From JALJPB01 sp034111045 (lineage in GTDB: Bacteria > Pseudomonadota > Gammaproteobacteria > Enterobacterales > Alteromonadaceae): a stretch of DNA of 56,606 bases. Location: NCBI GenBank assembly GCA_034111045.1, contig JAWUYA010000061.1, forward strand, positions 1 through 56,606, written 5' to 3'. Position numbers and translations under genes: made by a program. Below the pieces are notes generated by a model. That model was given only the letters and a program-made list of their open reading frames with translations. It did not search any database and was not told the DNA's origin. Shown here in pieces: positions 45,810-53,642 of this stretch. Each line of letters begins with the position of its first letter. Within the stretch, counting starts at the first letter, position 1.

Positions 45810-48800
45810 CTATTCGCTAAATAATTGCGTGTTGGTTAATGTTAAAGTTAATTGTTTAATTTGGCCGCTACGTAAAAATAATTCATTACTAGACGATGTT
45901 GGCAGTATTAAGCTTGACAGTACCTGTTTTGAGCCGTCACGGAAAAGGATCTCTAACTGTGATGGTGCATTATCATTGAGTTGATAAATAATAGGGACTT
46001 GGCAGTAAGTGAACGCTAAACATCCTTTGCCAATATCGATTTTTTGCCATTGTTCATTGATATCTAGATAACTAAAGTTATTCTTTTTTGAGAGAAATTC
46101 GCATGCTCTTAGCAGGTCAGTTTGAAAATGTAGTTCTCCATTGCTAACTCTAAGACCTAATTCACCAAAACGAGCCAGCACTTCTTCTTTTACTTGGCCG
46201 GTCATTCCTGGCTGCTGAGCACCTGCATGTTTTGGCGTATGAGAGTAGGGATCACACGGGAAAGCCCCGTATTCACTCGGCGTTTTATTAAATCCTATGC
46301 CGGCACGAATATTATAATAATGATGGCCAAGCTGCTCGATTGTTATTGCATCTGCACCTTGGTCAATGGCGTTGAAAAAACTGTCTTCAACGACAAGTAG
46401 TAACTTAGAAACCATGTGCCAATAAATACAGCCAAGCCCTTCAAAGCCAAACATTCCACCCGATCTACCTGTAAATGCCTTATGATTAAAGATCTGCTCG
46501 TATATTGCCAACAGCTGCGGTTGAGGGTCGGGGATTGCTTTATATTCTTCTGATAAATCATTTAACTGATTAAGTAAAACTGAAGCATTAGTCAGTTCGG
46601 CATTAAAACGAAAGGTATTATCATCATCAAGAATAATAATGCGCTCGTCTTTATTTTTAAGCATGACTTGTAGTAAAGCAGAGGACTCAACATATTTTGC
46701 ATCAATGGTGTTTTTCTCTAGAAAGCTTGGCAGTTCTCTGTCTGGATAAAGCATGTAGGATTGTTGGTCTTGACGATAGATATCACTTTTTGATAGCGCA
46801 TCGAGTACCGACACGGTTTGATTGGCGGTAAAAAATCCAGAACTTAATGCGGCGACTTGGCCCTCAAGCATAGGATACAAATGTTCAATGTTGAGACTGT
46901 TTTTTTGTAAATCAAGCAAATTATAGGCGTGATATAAGCCATCTTCACGCTTATTAGCCTTGATTGAGTGATCAATGGCGGTTAATGCATTGCTCAGCAT
47001 ATTTTTAATATGGCTAAATGGGGTTTCAGTCTTGCCGCTAAAACCTTCTTGTTTATAGATATTTTGACGATAATTACAAGCCGCTTTGCTAAGTGCCGAT
47101 AAGCTCTGATATCGATGCTCAGCATCTAACGCTTTATCATTTGCGCCTTCTTTAAGTGATATCGATAAACTTGATAAAGCAACGGCTGTATCATTTAGCC
47201 ATAGATTGACTTCATTAGAGAGCAATACCGTGGTTGTTTCATTGCCAATTAATTGCTGAAAAAAAGTAATATAACGACGAACATAATAAAGGGTGACCAT
47301 AGATAGGCCTTGGCCAACCAAAGCATTATTTGCATCATTCCATTCTGGCCGCTGGGTATTAAGCCAAATGCCGCCATCAACAACAAAATTTCCAAGCTTA
47401 CAAAGTAGTGTCACCAATAACTTCTCTAGTAAATTGACATGGTAAACCTCACCATTGACAGCTAATACTAATTTCCCATCAGCACCTAATTCTTTTACCC
47501 TCTGCTCAATTTGATCGGCTAACGCATTATCATAAATAACGGTATTCTTAGCGTTATCCAACATGGCATCAAAAGACTTGATCTTATAAGGTACATTGGC
47601 ATAACTGAAAATAGAGTGGTGTAATAGTTTATTTAGCTTTTCAGGATGGAATTTATTGGAAAGCTCTAACATTTTTTGCAAATAAATTATTTGATGATCG
47701 CCCCAGTAGCCAATATAGCTCCATGGGTCATCTGGCTCTTCCACTTCCCAATCAATACCTTCTTTAGTGATTCTATAAGGATTGTAGCCATCCATTGTTG
47801 ATGCATTCACAAACTTGGCAATAATGTTCTCAATAAAGGCCGGGTAGCTGAAAGTTAACGCTTCCCAGTTTTGAAAAATATCTCGCCAGTTGCCTTGATA
47901 TGAAAGCAGACGATTATTATTTTCATCTGTTAATTTTATCGCAAATTGATTCCATGGGCGGCTAGGATCTCCATGCCTGCGACCAAATGAGATCGGCAGA
48001 TATTCATAACAAAGTCGTTCAAGTTGGTTGTCGTTTCTTTGTTTGACAAGGGCTAATAATGCATTGAAATCATTATATTTCGGTAATGCCGTTAAGAAAG
48101 ACTGATGTTTTTGAAAGACAGTAAAATTAAAGTGCTCAATAGTTTTAGCAAAGTCATTACCGTCTATTTTATATTGTTGGTCAAAGGCTCCGCCACGTAA
48201 TATATTGAACAATACATTAGCGTAATGATGCACTGAGACATTTTCTTCATTCGTTAATTGGAAGGCATCTGCATTGCCCATAATTCGAGCAAGTTCATCG
48301 GAGCCTTTTTTAATCGATTGGGTGATTGAGTCAAGGACTTTGTTAGGCTCAGAGAGATTTTTATGTAACGCAACTGCTTGTTTTTGGCTTTGCTCAACAT
48401 TGGCAATTATTTGCCATTGTGCAGTAGTGTTAGCGTTAAGTACTTGCTTGGTATTTACAAGGTATGCCCCTCGAATACCTCTTTTGCGAGCCTCATGCTT
48501 TATCTCTTTTCCTAAAGCAAAATCCTCAAGTTGTTCAGCTGAAAGTAATATTTTTGGAGTGTCTAGCCCTAGGCAAAAAACAGTATTCGTTTTTAATGAC
48601 TCACAAGGCTCTGCCCTGTCTGTAATACCTGAGTATAAAGTAAAAAATGCCAGTCCCGTTGTTTGATCAACTTCATTCCACTTGTAAGCATCGACTAAGT
48701 TACTTGAGTTGGTTTGAGTAAATCTAGGGGTACCTGCGGGCAATATATTTTGTAGGCCATCAACTAAGTCAACAGTTATGGTTTGTGTCGATAAATTAAT

Positions 48801-49268
48801 TAATTCACATTGTCGGACAAAACCATATTTTTCACAGGTTAACCAGGTGTATCGAAAAGCCAATTCTAGGTCTTCATTAATTTCTTCAAAGCAAAGTTTA
48901 TTGCCTAAGGTATTTTTATATAAATTACATTTTACCGTATATTTTTTATCTTCTTCTCTATTAAAAGGTTCCCATGAAACTATTTGAGCATTTTTTGTTA
49001 CTCGCAATAGTGTTTTACATCCAGTGTGAGGCGTGCTTTCATGCAACTTATCTACGGTAACATAAGGAAACAGTGCGGTTTCGGGCGATACCCTGCCAGC
49101 GGTTAAACCACCTGTTGAGGATACAAATAACCAATGATCACTGTTGGAAATAAGGCTGATAAAAAAAGGCGCCATGTGATTGGTATTATTGATGACGTAA
49201 AAGCGTTCATTATTGAGGGTAATAAACTCGCCAGTTACTTGACTATTGCTCGTTAAATATTTATTCAT
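45810..49268 (-). CDS. GH94/GH149/GH161-type beta-1,3-glucan phosphorylase
   Basis: 1152 residues, no signal peptide, cytoplasmic. Landmarks of inverting GH94-clan phosphorylases: SYQGNWRDIFQNWEA (about 456-470), YIGYWGDHQIIYL (about 518-530), the proposed catalytic Asp in RPEWNDANNALVG (D645), and EYGAFPCDPYSHTPKHAGAQ followed by QPGMTGQVKEEVLARFGELG near residue 1030. The length exceeds GH94 cellobiose phosphorylases (about 800) and fits GH149 or GH161 beta-1,3-oligoglucan phosphorylases. It should convert oligo-beta-1,3-glucan plus phosphate to glucose 1-phosphate, saving ATP. First gene of a leftward operon with two GH17 and a two-component system; operator at 49298-49311. Confidence 0.8.
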   Translation of the reverse strand: MNKYLTSNSQVTGEFITLNNERFYVINNTNHMAPFFISLISNSDHWLFVSSTGGLTAGRVSPETALFPYVTVDKLHESTPHTGCKTLLRVTKNAQIVSWEPFNREEDKKYTVKCNLYKNTLGNKLCFEEINEDLELAFRYTWLTCEKYGFVRQCELINLSTQTITVDLVDGLQNILPAGTPRFTQTNSSNLVDAYKWNEVDQTTGLAFFTLYSGITDRAEPCESLKTNTVFCLGLDTPKILLSAEQLEDFALGKEIKHEARKRGIRGAYLVNTKQVLNANTTAQWQIIANVEQSQKQAVALHKNLSEPNKVLDSITQSIKKGSDELARIMGNADAFQLTNEENVSVHHYANVLFNILRGGAFDQQYKIDGNDFAKTIEHFNFTVFQKHQSFLTALPKYNDFNALLALVKQRNDNQLERLCYEYLPISFGRRHGDPSRPWNQFAIKLTDENNNRLLSYQGNWRDIFQNWEALTFSYPAFIENIIAKFVNASTMDGYNPYRITKEGIDWEVEEPDDPWSYIGYWGDHQIIYLQKMLELSNKFHPEKLNKLLHHSIFSYANVPYKIKSFDAMLDNAKNTVIYDNALADQIEQRVKELGADGKLVLAVNGEVYHVNLLEKLLVTLLCKLGNFVVDGGIWLNTQRPEWNDANNALVGQGLSMVTLYYVRRYITFFQQLIGNETTTVLLSNEVNLWLNDTAVALSSLSISLKEGANDKALDAEHRYQSLSALSKAACNYRQNIYKQEGFSGKTETPFSHIKNMLSNALTAIDHSIKANKREDGLYHAYNLLDLQKNSLNIEHLYPMLEGQVAALSSGFFTANQTVSVLDALSKSDIYRQDQQSYMLYPDRELPSFLEKNTIDAKYVESSALLQVMLKNKDERIIILDDDNTFRFNAELTNASVLLNQLNDLSEEYKAIPDPQPQLLAIYEQIFNHKAFTGRSGGMFGFEGLGCIYWHMVSKLLLVVEDSFFNAIDQGADAITIEQLGHHYYNIRAGIGFNKTPSEYGAFPCDPYSHTPKHAGAQQPGMTGQVKEEVLARFGELGLRVSNGELHFQTDLLRACEFLSKKNNFSYLDINEQWQKIDIGKGCLAFTYCQVPIIYQLNDNAPSQLEILFRDGSKQVLSSLILPTSSSNELFLRSGQIKQLTLTLTNTQLFSE

Positions 49269-49297
49269 TTTTATTCTTCAACATTAATTGGTGATTT

Positions 49298-49323
49298 TGG
49301 AAGCGCTTCCAGAAAGTACTATA
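49298..49323 (-). promoter_or_regulatory. LacI-type operator and -10 of the phosphorylase operon
   Basis: TGGAAGCGCTTCCA (49298-49311) is a perfect palindrome, 29 bp upstream of the phosphorylase ATG. TATAGT on the minus strand (49323-49318) lies 6 bp before it as a -10, so the palindrome covers the expected transcription start. The same 14 bases occur at 51488-51501 in the same arrangement. Confidence 0.8.
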
Positions 49324-49426
49324 AAAAAAGCAAATATAAATTTGCCTTCAGGTTAAGCTGGGTAAGTTTTAACATAGACAAGGCTATAAATCTACGGTTA
49401 TTTACCAAGGATAGCTTATGAATAAG

Positions 49427-49454
49427 AAGTAGGGTGGGGATAACAGCCCTACTT
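49427..49454 (-). terminator. hairpin terminator after the second GPH symporter
   Basis: AAGTAGGG (49427-49434) pairs with CCCTACTT (49447-49454). It lies 55 bp past the symporter stop (49509). On the minus strand it is followed by a CTTATTC tract; on the plus strand by TTT. Confidence 0.6.
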
Positions 49455-49508
49455 TTTGTTATGTTTGAAAATTTCGCTTTGAGTTAAAACCCAGTGCGGT
49501 TATCCCTT

Positions 49509-51008
49509 TTATGCTTTGTCTAATTCACCGTCATGGGGCATAGACTCAATATCTATTTGTGCTAACTGGCCACGCCTAGCTTCAAGTTTGTTACGGACTT
49601 CAAGGGCTTTACTTTCAGTAATTGGATAATAAGAGATTATCCAAATAGCCACGACTGAACAAAGTACAGGCACAAGTACATCAGCTAAACGCATGTAAAA
49701 TAGTGTGTCGGCTGATTGCGCGCCGCCTAATCCAACATCAAAGCCAGTAGCATTAAGTAAGAAACCACCTGCGGCCATCGCAGCCGCCAATCCTAGTTTT
49801 ACAACCCACCAGAAGATTGAACCAAACATACCTTCACGCCGTTCACCGGTGTTCAACTCATCAAGGTCACAAACATCGGCAACCATAGAGCCCATTAGCG
49901 TGAATAATCCACCTAAGCCAAAAGCAAAAAATATGGGAGGAATGAGCACCAATTGTGGATTATCTGGAGTAAAACAAACCCATTTCAGTGCATAACCGAA
50001 GATAGAGATAGCGATGGTAATGAAAAATGCTTTTCGTTTACCTAGTAAGGTTGACAACTTAGTGACAATAAATATCGAACAAGAGGTCGCAATAAATGAC
50101 ACAGTACCTGCCCACCCAACATACTCAGCACCTAACGCTTGGTCACCACCAAAAACATAATAAATAATGACATAACTTTGAAAGGCAGAAACCATCATAA
50201 AGCCGTTAAATACTAGAAAAGTTGCGCCACATAAACTGAGGAAGGGCTTAAATTTAATAGTAATTAAAAACCCTTTAAAGAAGTCCTTAACTGAGGCAAT
50301 AACCCCTGTAGGTTTTGCTGTGCTAGTAGATAAGCTTTTTGAGGTTGGTATTGGGGTAAAGCGCTCAGAAAGAAATATTGCCGGTAAAATTCCGATACCG
50401 ATAGTACCAATACCAATGATGACAGCTAACCAACCTGCACCTTCTATCATGTCACTAAAAAGTGTTTCATTTTGCATAAACAACAAAAACCAGGGGGCAA
50501 GTAACCAAGCAAATTGGCCCATAAAGTTCTGAACCGCCATAATACGGGTACGCTCATGATAATCAGGGGTTAACTCATAACCTAATGCAACCCAGGGAGT
50601 GGCAAAAATAGTGTAAGCAAGATAAAAAAGTGTAGAGCCAATTAAGAAAAACCAAAAGTAAAATTCTTGGCTCTGGCCTCTGGGTAATTGCCATAACATA
50701 GCAAAAATAATACCCGAGATAATAGCTCCTATAAAAATATAAGGCCGACGACGGCCCCACTTTGATTTAGTCTGATCCGAAATGTAGCCCATGAGTGGGT
50801 CGGTAAAGGCATCTAGGAAACGAGGTAGCGCTCCTAATAAGCCTACTAAAGCAGGATTCATTCCTAATCCCAAGTTAAGCACAATTGACATGGTGACCAT
50901 TGCGGCACCCAGTAAATTATTGATAAACGCGCCTAAGCCGTAAATGATTTTTTTGCCTAGTGAAATTTTATCTTTTGCTTTAGTTTCGTGAGATGTATTT
51001 TCATTCAT
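49509..51008 (-). CDS. GPH-family oligosaccharide:cation symporter (second)
   Basis: 499 residues from the ATG at 51008 (MNENTSHETKAKDKISLGKK). An in-frame start 30 codons upstream would add a non-family hydrophobic leader and is rejected. Twelve predicted helices; signatures KIIYGLGAFINNLLGAAMVTMSIVLNLGLG and DAFTDPLMGYISDQTKSKWGRRRPYIF. Longer than the first GPH symporter because of a large central loop (about residues 240-265). It probably imports laminari-oligosaccharides for the phosphorylase and GH17 enzymes. Divergent from the binding lipoprotein. Confidence 0.85.
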   Translation of the reverse strand: MNENTSHETKAKDKISLGKKIIYGLGAFINNLLGAAMVTMSIVLNLGLGMNPALVGLLGALPRFLDAFTDPLMGYISDQTKSKWGRRRPYIFIGAIISGIIFAMLWQLPRGQSQEFYFWFFLIGSTLFYLAYTIFATPWVALGYELTPDYHERTRIMAVQNFMGQFAWLLAPWFLLFMQNETLFSDMIEGAGWLAVIIGIGTIGIGILPAIFLSERFTPIPTSKSLSTSTAKPTGVIASVKDFFKGFLITIKFKPFLSLCGATFLVFNGFMMVSAFQSYVIIYYVFGGDQALGAEYVGWAGTVSFIATSCSIFIVTKLSTLLGKRKAFFITIAISIFGYALKWVCFTPDNPQLVLIPPIFFAFGLGGLFTLMGSMVADVCDLDELNTGERREGMFGSIFWWVVKLGLAAAMAAGGFLLNATGFDVGLGGAQSADTLFYMRLADVLVPVLCSVVAIWIISYYPITESKALEVRNKLEARRGQLAQIDIESMPHDGELDKA

Positions 51009-51447
51009 ATGTGTTAGAACCTTGAAATTATTGCTGAACGTGATAGAAATCTTTTCAATTACTTGAATGAATTGTATCTGTATTAATAAAAATGACATTA
51101 ACTAATTACCTACTTTTAACAATTAAAAAGCGGTGAATTGTGGCTCTAGTGAAGATGAAGCGGTCAGTTTAATAATAAGTACTTATTTTTATTGATCTAA
51201 TGCTAGCAAAATTTCGCTTGTTTAAGGGGGAGTTAAGCCAATAAGCTTTATTATATTTAGTACTAAAGTTGAAAATGAGTGATTTACCCAATTCCAGCTC
51301 ATCGTGAATAACACTCATTTCATCGTGTTTTTATTGCTAAAGTTATTTGAAACTGTAGGTTAATTGTGTTGTTGTGAGATTGTCCTAGATTTCCTCATGA
51401 GACAACGGACTAGAATAGAAAAAACACAACATAAAAATTATAGCGCG
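51009..51447. promoter_or_regulatory. divergent regulatory region with LytTR-like direct repeats
   Basis: No gene. TCATCGTG occurs at 51299-51306 and again at 51320-51327, 21 bp apart start to start, which is the spacing used by LytTR-domain regulators. AAATGAGTG (51273-51281) and its complement CACTCATTT (51312-51320) form an inverted repeat around the first copy. It lies between the GPH symporter and the binding lipoprotein, about 200 bp from the latter. Confidence 0.45.
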
Positions 51448-51474
51448 TGTTTGCATTATCAAATAATGCAAACA
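51448..51474. promoter_or_regulatory. 27-bp palindrome with 12-bp perfect arms
   Basis: TGTTTGCATTAT (51448-51459), centre CAA, ATAATGCAAACA (51463-51474). It sits 13 bp upstream of the LacI-type operator, where the -35 region of the lipoprotein promoter should be, so it may be an operator for a separate regulator. Confidence 0.55.
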
Positions 51475-51476
51475 AC

Positions 51477-51501
51477 TTTAGTTTAAATGGAAGCGCTTCC
51501 A
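51477..51501 (+). promoter_or_regulatory. LacI-type operator and -10 of the binding lipoprotein
   Basis: TGGAAGCGCTTCCA at 51488-51501, identical to the palindrome at 49298-49311, with a possible -10 TTTAGT (51477-51482) 5 bp upstream. The operator ends 27 bp before the ATG at 51529. It covers the predicted transcription start. Confidence 0.78.
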
Positions 51502-51528
51502 ATCAAGTGTTTGTTAAGGATAAACCAG

Positions 51529-53529
51529 ATGAATTTGATTACAAAAAAACTGTTCAGGAAAAACCTGCTCATTATGAGTTTAGGGCTTGCATTATCTGCC
51601 TGTGGCAGTGATAGCGATGATAAAACAAGTGATAATATTGAAAAATCTGTAAATGTAGCGCCGGTTATTACCAGTACTGCAGGTGTTACTGTCGAATCGG
51701 GTAGCGAGTACAGCTATACTGTACTCGCTTCAGATGCCGACGGAGATACCCTAACCACATCAGTATCAAGTTTACCAGACTGGTTGTCTTTTGATGCGGC
51801 TACGGGTGTCTTAAGTGGCACTCCTTCAGACACTGATAGTGGTGAATCTGAGATCACCGTCACCGTTAGTGATGGTACTGACGTAATCACACAAACGTTT
51901 ACTATAACAGTCACCATTCCAACACCGGCTAATAATGCGCCGGTTATTACCCGTACTGCTATTATAACCGCTACTGTTGGCCAAGCATATTCTTATACGT
52001 TAACGGCAACAGATGCTGATGCTGATGACACACTAACTATGACAGCCACTATCCCAGCGGCTCTTTCATGGTTAACCTTCACCGATGGAACTTTATCAGG
52101 TACGCCAGCTTCAGGTGATGTTGCAGCTACCGAGATATCCTTGACGGTAAACGATGGTACTGCTGATTCCATGCAGACTTTTATTATTGATGTTGTTGAG
52201 GCGGAAGTTGTATTTGGTTCTAACTTATTAACAAATAGTTCCTTTGACTCTAGTCTTGATGATTGGAATGCCGGGACTATTATTTACCAAGCAGATGTTG
52301 CCGTCGCTGGAGATGCCTATGCAGTAAACTTAAGTCACGTGTTAACCTTAGTCGCAGGAGATGTATATACACTGAATTTTGATGGTAAAGCATCGGTCGA
52401 CCGTTCAATTATAGCGGGTATTGGATTTAATCATGATCCATGGACTAATGATTCACAATCTGTAGCTTTAACGACAACTTGGCAGTCTCACTCTTTAGAT
52501 ATTGTAGCCACCGTTGGAGATGACAACAGCCGTACTATCTTCGATATGGGCGCAGAGGTAGGCGATGTAAGTTTAAAAAATATTCAACTACTTGACCCTT
52601 TAGGTACTGATTTAGTGTTAACGAGTACCCCGAGCTATGGTTCTGGTAATAACTACTATTACGCAGAAGTTGCAACCGCGGGAGACGCTTGGGCTGTTAA
52701 TCTCAGTCAGGTAATGACCATTACTCCTGGTGAAACATACCAAGTTTCATTTAAGGCAAGAGCATCAGTAGCGCGTAATATACTTGCAGGTATTGGTTTG
52801 AATGCTGTTCCTTATGATGCCAGTACTGAAACGGTCGCACTAACAACAGAATGGGTTGATTACACCATCACAGTAATAGCTACAACTGATACGGGTACTG
52901 ACTTTGGTGATGACAATAGTCGTGTGTTATTTGATATGGGCGCAGAAGCTGGCGACGTAATGTTAGATGATATTGAAGTTAAAATGGCTGGTCCGGCACC
53001 AACACCTACACCAACACCTGAATTTAATGTTGTAGGTACACCATACGATTTTGAAGCCGGTGGGTTAGGCAGTGACTTTGCTTGGGCTGTTTTTGAAAAT
53101 GACGACAATCCCCCATTAGAGTTTGTTGCAAACCCAGATTCGTCTTCAGCAAATGACTCAGCCATTGTTGCCATGTTTACGGCTAGACTAGCAGGTGCTC
53201 AATGGGCCGGTACAGAAACAACGGCTGCCAATACTCCTGCATTTACTATGAACGCGACGAATAGCATAGTTAAAATTATGGTCTATAAGTCAGTTATCAG
53301 TGATGTCGGTTTGAAATTCGCTACTGCTTCAGGTGGTTCACAAGGTGAACTTAAAGTAGCTAATACTAAGATTAATGAATGGGAAGAGCTGACCTTTGAC
53401 TTTAGTCCTCACATTGGCTTGGAAGGGACTATTGATACGGCTACGATAGTAGTTTTCCCCGACTTTACTACCAGAGCAGCTGATACAGTGAGCTACTTTG
53501 ATAACATTACTTTTGGTAATAATGAATAA
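51529..53529 (+). CDS. multidomain carbohydrate-binding lipoprotein
   Basis: 666 residues from the ATG at 51529, with AAGGA eight bases upstream; the frame is open from 51487, but that start lies in the operator. Lipobox LSAC in MSLGLALSACGSD. Two cadherin/He_PIG-type Ig domains (each with YSYT-L-ATDAD, GTLSGTP and VTVSDGT) cover about residues 45-225. Two related beta-sandwich CBM-like domains (about 235-360 and 365-490) share GDAYAVNLSHVLTL and DNSRTIFDMGAEVGDVSL motifs. After a Pro/Thr linker, a C-terminal module (about 505-666) begins YDFEAGG and ends VSYFDNITFG. No catalytic motif. It probably binds laminarin at the cell surface, like SusE/F-type proteins. Confidence 0.75.
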   Translation: MNLITKKLFRKNLLIMSLGLALSACGSDSDDKTSDNIEKSVNVAPVITSTAGVTVESGSEYSYTVLASDADGDTLTTSVSSLPDWLSFDAATGVLSGTPSDTDSGESEITVTVSDGTDVITQTFTITVTIPTPANNAPVITRTAIITATVGQAYSYTLTATDADADDTLTMTATIPAALSWLTFTDGTLSGTPASGDVAATEISLTVNDGTADSMQTFIIDVVEAEVVFGSNLLTNSSFDSSLDDWNAGTIIYQADVAVAGDAYAVNLSHVLTLVAGDVYTLNFDGKASVDRSIIAGIGFNHDPWTNDSQSVALTTTWQSHSLDIVATVGDDNSRTIFDMGAEVGDVSLKNIQLLDPLGTDLVLTSTPSYGSGNNYYYAEVATAGDAWAVNLSQVMTITPGETYQVSFKARASVARNILAGIGLNAVPYDASTETVALTTEWVDYTITVIATTDTGTDFGDDNSRVLFDMGAEAGDVMLDDIEVKMAGPAPTPTPTPEFNVVGTPYDFEAGGLGSDFAWAVFENDDNPPLEFVANPDSSSANDSAIVAMFTARLAGAQWAGTETTAANTPAFTMNATNSIVKIMVYKSVISDVGLKFATASGGSQGELKVANTKINEWEELTFDFSPHIGLEGTIDTATIVVFPDFTTRAADTVSYFDNITFGNNE

Positions 53530-53574
53530 TTTAAGTTAACGAGTATTGTTAACGTAAATTAGTTTCAACATTTC

Positions 53575-53611
53575 AAAAGGATTTACAACGTTTGTTGTAA
53601 ATCCTTTTTTT
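53575..53611 (+). terminator. strong intrinsic terminator after the binding lipoprotein
   Basis: 15-bp perfect stem: AAAAGGATTTACAAC (53575-53589) and its complement (53594-53608), 4-nt loop, T run to 53611. It lies between the lipoprotein and the GH16 gene, 32 bp before the latter, so it would reduce readthrough or leave the GH16 gene to its own promoter. Confidence 0.85.
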
Positions 53612-53642
53612 ATTATTCCACTCGCTAAATAAGAAAAGGTTT

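Noticed and set aside
45810..49268. Cellobiose phosphorylase (GH94) as the specific call
   Set aside because: The protein is about 350 residues too long and the locus contains beta-1,3-glucanases, not cellulases.
51009..51098. Upstream start for the second GPH symporter
   Set aside because: It adds a hydrophobic leader not found in the family; the ATG at 51008 gives the usual N-terminus.
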